Shown: piece after piece, positions 33,886-41,142 of the stretch | Layout of the letters: every line of letters starts with the position of its first letter | How positions within the stretch are numbered: the first letter of the stretch is position 1 | Assembly: GCF_034675905.1 (NCBI RefSeq) | Contig: NZ_JAUCCV010000002.1 | Coordinates: forward strand, 310,001-374,000 | DNA from: Castellaniella sp034675905 | GTDB lineage: Bacteria; Pseudomonadota; Gammaproteobacteria; Burkholderiales; Burkholderiaceae_B | Direction: 5' to 3' | Length of the DNA: 64,000 bases | The notes under the pieces: model-generated | What the model was told of the DNA's origin: nothing | The model's database searches: none | What the model saw: only the letters and a program-made list of their open reading frames with translations | Program-made: the position numbers and the translations under genes

Positions 33886-35793
33886 ATGGACGAATACGAC
33901 ATCCCCCTCTGGGACATGGACGGCGAACCGGTACAGGCGGCGCATCGGGTGGCCGAGCCGCCCCCGGTCCAATACGAGTCAGCCCTGGACGCCTTGAACG
34001 CCGTCTTCGGCTACGAGGCATTCCGGGGGGAACAGCAGGCCATCATCGACCATGTCATCGCCGGCGGCGATGCGCTGGTGCTGATGCCCACCGGCGGCGG
34101 CAAATCGCTGTGCTATCAGATCCCGTCCCTGGTGCGTCCGGGCACCGGCATCGTGATTTCCCCCCTGATCGCGCTGATGCAGGATCAGGTCGACGCGCTG
34201 CAGGAACTGGGGGTGCGGGCTGCTTTTCTGAATTCCACCCAGACGCCGGGCCAGGCCCGCGAAGTCGAACGCGCCTTTCTGCGCGGTGCGCTGGATCTGT
34301 TGTACGTCGCGCCGGAACGGCTGCTGACCCCGCGTTGTCTGGATTTTCTGGATCAGGGCCGCATCGCCCTGTTCGCCATCGACGAGGCCCACTGCGTCTC
34401 GCAATGGGGGCATGATTTCCGCCCCGAATACCAGGGCCTGAATCTGCTGGCGGAACGCTGGCCCGGCGTGCCCAGGGTGGCGCTGACCGCCACGGCCACC
34501 GCCGCCACCCGCAGCGACATCGTCACCTGTCTGGCGCTGCAGGACGCCCCGCAGTTCGTCGCCAGCTTCGACCGCCCCAACCTGTGCTACCGCATCATCG
34601 AAAAACAGGAGGTCCGCCGCCAGCTGCTGGATTTCATCCGCGCGGAACACGCGGGGGAATGCGGCATCGTCTATGCCTTGTCACGCAACCGCGTGGAACA
34701 GACCGCGGAATTCCTGGCGCGCAACGGCATCCCTGCCCTGCCCTATCACGCCGGACTGGACGCCCGCACCCGCGCCGAGCACCAATCCCGCTTCCTGCGT
34801 GAAGACGGCATCGTCATGGTCGCCACCATCGCCTTCGGCATGGGAGTGAACAAGCCGGACGTGCGTTTCGTCGCCCACATCGACCTGCCCAAATCCATCG
34901 AAGGCTATTACCAGGAAACCGGTCGTGCCGGGCGCGACGGCCTGCCGGCGGACGCCTGGCTGGCCTATGGCCTGCAGGATGTGGTGCAGCAGCGGCGCAT
35001 GATCGATGATTCCGACGGTGATTCCCTACATCAGCGCCGTCAGGTGCGCCAGCTGGACGCCATGCTCGCCCTGTGCGAAACCGTCACCTGCCGGCGCCAG
35101 GATCTGCTGGCCTATTTCGGCCAAACGATCCAACCCTGCGGCAATTGCGACACCTGCCTGGAACCTCCCGCCGCCTGGGACGGGACCGTGGCCGTGCAAA
35201 AACTGCTGTCGGCCATCTACCGCCTGTGGCGCGAACGCGGCCAGCGCTTTGGCGGCGGCCACCTGATCGACATCCTGCGCGGTCAGATGACGGATCGCGT
35301 CAAGCAGCACGGGCACGACACGCTCAGCGTGTTTGGCGTAGGGGAAAACCTGTCGGTGGATACCTGGCGCAGCATCTTGCGCCAGGCCCTGGCCCTGGGA
35401 CTGCTGACGGTGGATCTGGAAGGCTACGGCACCCTGACCCTGACAGAAGCCAGCCGCGCCGTGTTGAAGGGTGAACGCACCCTGATGCTGCGCCCCGTGG
35501 CCGTCAAACGCGCCAAGGCCAGCCGCCAGCGCACCACCACGGCCGCCCAGCTGGACGCCCTGCCGCCGGATGCCCTGGCCCGCTTCGAGCACCTGCGAGC
35601 GTGGCGCGCGCGCGTCGCCAAAGAACACAGCCTGCCCGCCTACGTGATCTTTCACGACGCCACCCTGCGTGAAATCGCCCTGCAATGCCCCGACAGCCTG
35701 GATGCCCTGGCCGGCATCAGCGGCGTCGGCGCCCGCAAGCTGGAAACCTATGGCGCCGACGTGGTGGCCTGCGTGCAGGAAGTCAGCGACTAG
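33886..35793 (+). CDS. recQ: ATP-dependent DNA helicase RecQ
   Basis: RecQ unwinds DNA 3'-5' in RecF-pathway recombination and fork repair. The 635-residue protein is full length: helicase motifs VLMPTGGGKSLCYQIPSL (Walker A), SPLIALMQDQVDAL, AIDEAHCVSQWGHDFRPEY, ALTATAT, IVYALSRNRVEQTAEFL, VMVATIAFGMGVNKPDVRFVAHIDLPKSIEGYYQETGRAGRDG; the zinc-binding cysteines in CRRQDLLAYFGQTIQPCGNCDTCLEPP; a winged helix; and a C-terminal HRDC domain (AYVIFHDATLREIALQCPDSLDALAGISGVGARKLETYG). A 35-residue N-terminal lead (IPLWDMDGEPVQAAHR) precedes the helicase core. It lies in the place where ruvB is usually found next to ruvA, and converges with ruvB. Confidence 0.97.
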   Translation: MDEYDIPLWDMDGEPVQAAHRVAEPPPVQYESALDALNAVFGYEAFRGEQQAIIDHVIAGGDALVLMPTGGGKSLCYQIPSLVRPGTGIVISPLIALMQDQVDALQELGVRAAFLNSTQTPGQAREVERAFLRGALDLLYVAPERLLTPRCLDFLDQGRIALFAIDEAHCVSQWGHDFRPEYQGLNLLAERWPGVPRVALTATATAATRSDIVTCLALQDAPQFVASFDRPNLCYRIIEKQEVRRQLLDFIRAEHAGECGIVYALSRNRVEQTAEFLARNGIPALPYHAGLDARTRAEHQSRFLREDGIVMVATIAFGMGVNKPDVRFVAHIDLPKSIEGYYQETGRAGRDGLPADAWLAYGLQDVVQQRRMIDDSDGDSLHQRRQVRQLDAMLALCETVTCRRQDLLAYFGQTIQPCGNCDTCLEPPAAWDGTVAVQKLLSAIYRLWRERGQRFGGGHLIDILRGQMTDRVKQHGHDTLSVFGVGENLSVDTWRSILRQALALGLLTVDLEGYGTLTLTEASRAVLKGERTLMLRPVAVKRAKASRQRTTTAAQLDALPPDALARFEHLRAWRARVAKEHSLPAYVIFHDATLREIALQCPDSLDALAGISGVGARKLETYGADVVACVQEVSD

Positions 35794-35808
35794 CCTGCCG
35801 GACGCCTG

Positions 35809-36870
35809 TCAGAACAGTTCTGTGCCGCCCCCGGCGGCGGGCGCTTTCAGGCCCAGGTGTTCCCAGCAGCGGCGGGTGGCGACGCGCCCCCTGGGGGTGC
35901 GCTGCAGATAGCCATGCTGGATCAGATAGGGTTCGATGACGTCCTCGATGGTGTCGCGTTCCTCGCCGATCGCGGCCGCCAGACTGTCCACCCCCACCGG
36001 CCCGCCATCGAATTTATGCACGATGGCTTCCAGCAGTTTGCGATCCATCAGATCCAGTCCCTGGGGATCGACTTCCAGCATGGACAAGGCGGCCTGCGCC
36101 GTCGCCATGTCGATACGCCCCTGCGCCCGGACCTCGGCATAGTCGCGCACGCGCCGCAACAGGCGGTTGGCGATACGCGGCGTACCCCGCGAACGGCAGG
36201 CGATTTCCGCCGCGCCTTCGGGCGTCATGTCGGCCCCCAGCAACCCAGCGCTGCGCCGTACGATATGGGTCAGGTCGTCGGCGGAATAGAATTCCAGCCG
36301 CGACACGATGCCGAAGCGATCACGCAGCGGATTGGTCAGCATGCCGGCGCGGGTCGTCGCCCCCACCAGGGTAAAGGGCTGCAGATCGAGTTTCACGCTG
36401 CGGGCCGCAGGGCCTTCACCGATCAGAATATCGATCTGGAAGTCTTCCAGCGCCGGGTAGAGGATTTCTTCCACCACCGGCGACAAACGGTGAATTTCGT
36501 CGATGAACAGAACGTCGTTGCGTTCCAGGTTGGTCAGCATGGCGGCCAGGTCGCCGGGACGTTCCAGCACGGGGCCGGAGGTCTGGCGCAATTGCACCCC
36601 CATTTCATGGGCCACGATATGCGCCAGCGTGGTCTTGCCCAGGCCCGGCGGGCCGAACAACAGCACATGGTCCAGGGATTCCCCGCGCTGGCGAGCCGCC
36701 GAGATGAAAATATCCAGCTGTTCGCAGACCCGCTGCTGGCCGACGTAATCGCCCAGTGATTTAGGCCGTAAGGCGCGTTCGATGGAGTCTTCGGTGTGTG
36801 ATGCGACATCGGGGGCCACCAGCCGGGGTTCTGGTGTCCCGGAAGACAAGGAATCGGGTTGTATCGCCAT
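35809..36870 (-). CDS. ruvB: Holliday junction branch-migration helicase RuvB
   Basis: RuvB is the hexameric motor that drives branch migration with RuvA. The 353-residue AAA+ ATPase has ALRPKSLGDYVGQQRVCEQL, Walker A LLFGPPGLGKTTLAHIVAHEMGV, Walker B NDVLFIDEIHRLSPVVEEILYPALEDF, sensor 1 FTLVGATTRAGMLTNPLRDRFGI, the arginine block CRSRGTPRIANRLLRRVRDYAEV, and the winged-helix C-terminus GLDLMDRKLLEAIVHKFDGGPVGVDSLAAAIGEERDTIEDVIEPYLIQHGYLQRTPRGRVAT. ATG 36870 keeps a short variable N-terminus; a start at 36900 is less likely. Unusually it is on the opposite strand to ruvC-ruvA, with its own LexA box. Confidence 0.97.
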   Translation of the reverse strand: MAIQPDSLSSGTPEPRLVAPDVASHTEDSIERALRPKSLGDYVGQQRVCEQLDIFISAARQRGESLDHVLLFGPPGLGKTTLAHIVAHEMGVQLRQTSGPVLERPGDLAAMLTNLERNDVLFIDEIHRLSPVVEEILYPALEDFQIDILIGEGPAARSVKLDLQPFTLVGATTRAGMLTNPLRDRFGIVSRLEFYSADDLTHIVRRSAGLLGADMTPEGAAEIACRSRGTPRIANRLLRRVRDYAEVRAQGRIDMATAQAALSMLEVDPQGLDLMDRKLLEAIVHKFDGGPVGVDSLAAAIGEERDTIEDVIEPYLIQHGYLQRTPRGRVATRRCWEHLGLKAPAAGGGTELF

Positions 36871-36912
36871 AACACGCCGCGTCGCAAAAAGGCCTGACAC
36901 AGCCGGACATCC

Positions 36913-36932
36913 GACTGTGCAAAATCACAGTA
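36913..36932 (-). promoter_or_regulatory. LexA (SOS) box upstream of ruvB
   Basis: Read towards ruvB, the site is TACTGT-N8-ACAGTC, with the exact CTGT-N8-ACAG core of the gamma/beta-proteobacterial LexA operator. It lies 43 bases upstream of the ruvB ATG and overlaps a TATACT hexamer that could be the -10 element. This predicts DNA-damage induction of ruvB. Confidence 0.75.
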
Positions 36933-36962
36933 TATCGTAAGGGTCCGACGAGGCCCCGTCCC

Positions 36963-38711
36963 TTACCGCCGCCGCGGCGACAGCACAAAGGCGTCTTCGC
37001 TGTCCACGGCCCGCTTCAACTGGGAATAGCGCTCCAGCAGATCCGATTTGTAGACCACCCCCAGCAGCTGCGCCGGCCGGTCGCGGCTGACGACGGGCAG
37101 GCGTTCGCCCTGGAATGCGCTGAATTGCGCCTGGGCCTCGTCCAGGCTCAGATCCAGATACAGGGGCTTGACGAAGTCCAGGCGCAGCACATCGCCGCAG
37201 GTCTTGGCCGCCACATCGATTTCCCCCAACATCATGCGGGTCAGATCCTGCTGGGCGATGACGCCCTGCCAGGCGTTCTCCTCGTCCACCACATATAGAT
37301 ACTTGACGGGATAATCCAGAAACATTTCCTGGGCCTGACGCACCGGCGTCGTCGTGCGCACCACGGTTTCCGCCGGTCGCAACAGGCTGTCCAACCGAGC
37401 CTGCCGCAGGCGCTGGCGCAGCGCCTGATTGTCCTCGTGATGCAGCGTGACTTCGTACATGACGGCTTGCGCCAAGCCGCGCGACACAAAATAAGCGATG
37501 ACGCAGGCCAGCACCAACGGCAGCACGATCTGGTAGCTGAGCGTCATCTCGAACACCATCAGGATCGCCATGAACGGCGCGCTGGTGGCCGCCGCCAGAA
37601 AAGCGCCCATGCCCACCAGGGCGAACACGGCGCCATGCCCGGCCAGCACCGGCCAGGCATCACCCAGCACCTGACCGAACAACACGCCCAGGGCGCCGCC
37701 GACGAACAAGGTAGGGGTGAACACCCCGCCCACGGCGCCCGAACCCGCCGTCAGCGCCGTGGCCAGGACTTTGCACAGCAACATCAGCAGGACGGTCTGC
37801 CAAGCCCAATCGTTGTGCAGCAGAGACAGCACTACCCGATTGCCATTGCCGGCCATATCGGGCAATTGGGTCAGCAAGGCTCCCAGCAGCAGCCCCCCGA
37901 GCGCCAGGCGCAGCGGCAGCCCCAGCCCGGTGCGGGCAAACAGCGTCTTGACGCCATGGATGCAGCGCAGGAACTGGGCCGCTCCCACGCCGGCCAGTAC
38001 ACCCAGGGCCAGACAGGGCAGCAGCAGTTCGAACGGGATCGCCTGCAAGTCCGGCATGGGGTAGCGCGGTTCGTAGTTGCCGGTCAGGTACATGACCAGG
38101 CTGGACACGGCGGCCGCCACCAGCAACGGCCCGAAATTCTGGAAGGACATCGACCCCAGGATGATTTCGCCCACGAATACGGCGCCGGCCAACGGCGCCC
38201 CATAGGCAGCCGACACCCCGGCGGCGGCGCCGCAGGCTGCCAGCAGGCGCAGATGGGCGCTCTCGACCCGCAGCAAGCGCCCCAGACCCGACGACCAGAG
38301 CGCCGCCAGATGCACCATGGCGCCCTCGCGCCCGATCGAACCGCCCGACGCCACCGTACACAAGGAGGACAGGGAACGCAGCACCCCCTGCCCCAGGGAC
38401 ATGCGGCCATCGCCGATGGCGACGGCCTCCATATAGCTGGAATGCTTGTCACGCGAGACCCGGCGGGCCGCCACCAGCAAGAGACCGGCGCACAAGCCAC
38501 CCACGGCGGGCACCAGCAGCCGCAAAGGCCAGGACAGACTGCCCATGACCTGCGTGATCAGGCCGGGTTGTTCGGCGAACAAACGCTGGATGGCATGGAT
38601 GCCGGCATGAAAGGCGATCGTGACGACCGCCCCGCCCACCCCGGCCAAGGCGGCCCAGAACAACATGGCCGCCACGCCATCGGCCTGCGCTCGCAGATCA
38701 GGTCTTTGCAT
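36963..38711 (-). CDS. CLC-type chloride channel/transporter with C-terminal CBS pair (ClcB-like)
   Basis: A 582-residue CLC-fold protein with about ten to twelve membrane segments (first about residues 12-38, LFWAALAGVGGAVVTIAFHAGIH). The gating glutamate motif is present (GGSIGREGAMVHLAALW, like GREGP), as is GGVFTPTLFVGGALGVLFG (like GxFxP), but the usual GSGIP loop reads DKHSSYMEAVAIG, as in the ClcB-like subgroup. After the membrane domain come two CBS domains (about residues 440-575: TPVRQAQEMFLDYPVKYLYVVDEENAWQGVIAQQDL and PLYLDLSLDEAQAQFSAFQGERLPVVSRDR) that may bind nucleotides. The ATG at 38711 is only 3 bases after the cydB stop, so it is very likely the third gene of the CydA-like/CydB operon. 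Confidence 0.92.
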   Translation of the reverse strand: MQRPDLRAQADGVAAMLFWAALAGVGGAVVTIAFHAGIHAIQRLFAEQPGLITQVMGSLSWPLRLLVPAVGGLCAGLLLVAARRVSRDKHSSYMEAVAIGDGRMSLGQGVLRSLSSLCTVASGGSIGREGAMVHLAALWSSGLGRLLRVESAHLRLLAACGAAAGVSAAYGAPLAGAVFVGEIILGSMSFQNFGPLLVAAAVSSLVMYLTGNYEPRYPMPDLQAIPFELLLPCLALGVLAGVGAAQFLRCIHGVKTLFARTGLGLPLRLALGGLLLGALLTQLPDMAGNGNRVVLSLLHNDWAWQTVLLMLLCKVLATALTAGSGAVGGVFTPTLFVGGALGVLFGQVLGDAWPVLAGHGAVFALVGMGAFLAAATSAPFMAILMVFEMTLSYQIVLPLVLACVIAYFVSRGLAQAVMYEVTLHHEDNQALRQRLRQARLDSLLRPAETVVRTTTPVRQAQEMFLDYPVKYLYVVDEENAWQGVIAQQDLTRMMLGEIDVAAKTCGDVLRLDFVKPLYLDLSLDEAQAQFSAFQGERLPVVSRDRPAQLLGVVYKSDLLERYSQLKRAVDSEDAFVLSPRRR

Positions 38712-38714
38712 GAA

Positions 38715-39764
38715 TCAGCCGTGAAAATCCGGAGGACTGGGGGGGCGCGAACGCCCCAGCATGCGCCAGTACACCCAGAGATTGAACATCAGCGCCACCG
38801 GAAAGGCGACGACGGTGGCCGACAGCGCCAGACGCAGGGTCACCACCGGAGCGGCCGCATCCCAGAGGGTGACCTCGTCCAGCACGACATAGGGAAAGAA
38901 ACTGTATGCCAGACCGCCCAGCAGCAGCAGCAGGATCACCAGCACCAGCGCATAGGGCAGGGCCGTCGAGCGATAGCTATGCGCGATCATGCGCTGCAGG
39001 GTCATCTCCGTCAGCACAAAGCACAGCAGCAACACGCCCCAGATCAGCGCAACCGCATACCAATGATCGCCATCTCCCCATTTCAGGAAGACGCCGGCAT
39101 TGGAAAAATCCAGCACAACCGACACCCCGATGGCCCCCACCGCGCTCCAGCGCAGGGTGCGCCGCGCCCAGCCGACGGCCCGGACCCGCAGTTCGCCCGC
39201 CTCGCGCATCATCAGCCAGGCGGCCCCCAGCAGGCTGTAAACCGCCACCGAGCAGATCCCCATCAAGACGGCAAAACCGGTATAACCCGCCCCGGTTTCG
39301 TAGGCGACGACGACCCGAGCCAGCAGATAGCCGTGGGAAAACGCCACCAGCACCGCCCCTACCCCAAAGCCGAAGCGCCATACCCCTTGCTGTTCCACCG
39401 GCGCGCGCAGACGCCATTCAAAACAGACCGAGCGCAATAAGGTGCCCAGCCCCAGCAGGGACAGCGGCAGATACAGGCGGCCCAGCGTCTGGGACCAGGC
39501 ATAGGGAAACGCGGCCGCCAGCACGCCGATGCCCAGAAACAGCCAGAATTCATTGGCATCCCGCCAAGGCCCCAGCAGAGACAACATGCGCGGCCGCAAG
39601 GCTGCCGGCGCTACCAGGGACACGCAGCCCACGCCGATATCGAAGCCATCCAGCAGCACGCCAGCCACCAGCGTTGCGAAAAACACCCCCATCAATGCCA
39701 AAGGCATCCAGAATGCAGGGTCCTGCGCACCCAAGCCCACCAGGGCGGCGAGTGAATCGATCAT
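38715..39764 (-). CDS. Cytochrome bd-type oxidase subunit II (CydB) homologue
   Basis: A 349-residue integral membrane protein with about eight or nine helices and clear CydB features: LLDGFDIGVGCVSLV (E. coli GFDMGVG), WRDANEFWLFLGIGVLAAAFPYAWSQ (HWDGNQVWL...), FRSVCFEW-like loop, PYVVLDEVTLWDAAAPVVTLRLAL and the terminal VYWRMLGR. CydB binds no functional heme in E. coli and supports the CydA core. I place the start at ATG 39764, which overlaps the CydA-like stop (ATGA); an open frame to 39884 lies within that gene. Because its partner lacks the redox residues, the complex is probably not a normal quinol oxidase, so I withhold the symbol cydB. There is no room for CydX (3 bases to the next gene). 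Confidence 0.85.
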   Translation of the reverse strand: MIDSLAALVGLGAQDPAFWMPLALMGVFFATLVAGVLLDGFDIGVGCVSLVAPAALRPRMLSLLGPWRDANEFWLFLGIGVLAAAFPYAWSQTLGRLYLPLSLLGLGTLLRSVCFEWRLRAPVEQQGVWRFGFGVGAVLVAFSHGYLLARVVVAYETGAGYTGFAVLMGICSVAVYSLLGAAWLMMREAGELRVRAVGWARRTLRWSAVGAIGVSVVLDFSNAGVFLKWGDGDHWYAVALIWGVLLLCFVLTEMTLQRMIAHSYRSTALPYALVLVILLLLLGGLAYSFFPYVVLDEVTLWDAAAPVVTLRLALSATVVAFPVALMFNLWVYWRMLGRSRPPSPPDFHG

Positions 39765-41110
39765 GCGCGCCCCCGATGACGAGCCACCGGCACCACGCCG
39801 TAGCGCATCGTGTGACCCAATAACTGACGAAACCCCAGCGCCAGGGCGCCATACACCAGCACCTGCACCCCCAGGACCAGCCACAAGCTGTCCAGCGCCT
39901 GCACCGTGCCGATTTCACGCAGCGTCACCGTGCCGTAGATCGCATAGGGCAAGCTGCCCACCAGCAAATGCCCCCACCCGACAGCCTGCAGGACCAAGGC
40001 CGTCCAGGCCATGCCTTGCAGCCAGACGCGCCCGGAGTCCGTCAGGCTATCCGGCTCGAAACCCAGGCGACGCCCCCGCCACCAGGCCACCAACGCCATC
40101 AGCGCCAGCAAGCCCGTCAGGAAAACGGCCAGACGCGAACTGGCATAGGTCAGCCAGACGGGGGGACGCATGCCCATCAGATCATTCAGCCCCGGCAGCG
40201 TCGCGACCGCGCCGGCATCCGTTGCAGCCGCCCCGGACAACCAGCCCGACGGCACAGGCGGACCGGCCAGCACCCAGGCATTGCGGCCCGCAGGCACATC
40301 CAGCCAGGCCAACAGAGACAAGGGCTGAACCGGACCGCTCTGCCATTGCGGCACGACGGCAGCCACCCGCGCTGGCTGGACGGGCAACAACTGGCTGCCC
40401 AGCCAGGCCGCCAGACCGATCTGCAGCACCAGCGCCAGCAGCAGCAGCCGGGCGCCGCCGGCAAAGATGGCCCGATCGCCCTCGTCACTGGGCCGCGACC
40501 GCGTGCGCTGCGCGGTAATAGACAGCATCAGCGTTGCCGCCAGCATCAGCCCGCCTGATACCAATACGCCGAACAGCGCCGGCGCTGCGCCGCCCAGCAG
40601 CGCTGCCCAACTGCTGATTTGATAATGATTTTCCGTCAAGGTCGCGCCCACCGGCCATTGCAGCCAGGCCAGCAGGACCACGATCCACCAGGCGGTCAGC
40701 GATGTCCCCAACGCCACCATGCCCACGACCGTCGTGTGCGCCCGGTCGGACAGGGGCCGCTGGCCATACAGCATGGCGCCCAGAAAGCAGGACTTGAAAA
40801 CAAAGGTGGTCAGGATGGCCATGGCCAGCAGCGGCCCGGCGACCTCGCCTGCCCGATCCATGAAGTCCGGCCAGAGCGTGCCCAGTTGCAGCAGCAGCGG
40901 CAGACTGGCCGCAAAGCCGATGATCAAGGCCAAGGCGTAAATGCGCACCCAGAAGCGATAAGCCAGCAACGCCGCTGCCTCGCGGCCCGCCCGCAGGCGC
41001 AGGACGAACAGCACCCACGCCAGGCCGAGCTCCAGCGCCAGGAAGAACAACATGAAGCCCAGTCCCAGATAGAACTGGGTCAGCGACAGTACCCACGCGG
41101 TTTGAGTCAT
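39761..41110 (-). CDS. CydA-like subunit lacking the heme and quinol ligands of cytochrome bd
   Basis: A 449-residue membrane protein clearly homologous to CydA: LSLTQFYLGLGFMLFF aligns with LSRLQFALTAMYHFLF, FVFKSCFLGAMLYG with FFLESTFVGLFFFG, HTTVVGMVALGTSLTAWWIVV with HMCVTWLVALGSNLSALWILV, and QAVGWGHLLVGSLPYAI with EAGWFVAEYGRQPWAI. By these alignments the b595 ligand His19 is replaced (there is no histidine before residue 125), Glu99 is Lys106, the b558 ligand His186 is missing, Met393 is replaced, Glu445 of GWxxxExGRQPW is gone, and the Q-loop KxxxxE (Lys252/Glu257) reads RVAAVV. Length is below E. coli CydA (522). It should not bind the normal hemes. ATG 41110 lacks a clear Shine-Dalgarno; a GTG at 41134 is possible. 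It is first of an operon with CydB and a CLC channel, divergent from glnS. Confidence 0.85.
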   Translation of the reverse strand: MTQTAWVLSLTQFYLGLGFMLFFLALELGLAWVLFVLRLRAGREAAALLAYRFWVRIYALALIIGFAASLPLLLQLGTLWPDFMDRAGEVAGPLLAMAILTTFVFKSCFLGAMLYGQRPLSDRAHTTVVGMVALGTSLTAWWIVVLLAWLQWPVGATLTENHYQISSWAALLGGAAPALFGVLVSGGLMLAATLMLSITAQRTRSRPSDEGDRAIFAGGARLLLLALVLQIGLAAWLGSQLLPVQPARVAAVVPQWQSGPVQPLSLLAWLDVPAGRNAWVLAGPPVPSGWLSGAAATDAGAVATLPGLNDLMGMRPPVWLTYASSRLAVFLTGLLALMALVAWWRGRRLGFEPDSLTDSGRVWLQGMAWTALVLQAVGWGHLLVGSLPYAIYGTVTLREIGTVQALDSLWLVLGVQVLVYGALALGFRQLLGHTMRYGVVPVARHRGRA

Positions 41111-41142
41111 AATGTGCGCTAGTTTATTATGCACCGGACAGT

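Noticed and set aside
39761..41110. Annotating this gene as ordinary cydA
   Set aside because: The heme b595, heme b558 and quinol-loop residues are missing by direct reading, so the normal oxidase function should not be transferred.
41111..41134. GTG start at 41134 for the CydA-like gene
   Set aside because: It would add eight non-homologous residues and almost reach the glnS start; ATG 41110 matches the CydA N-terminus better.
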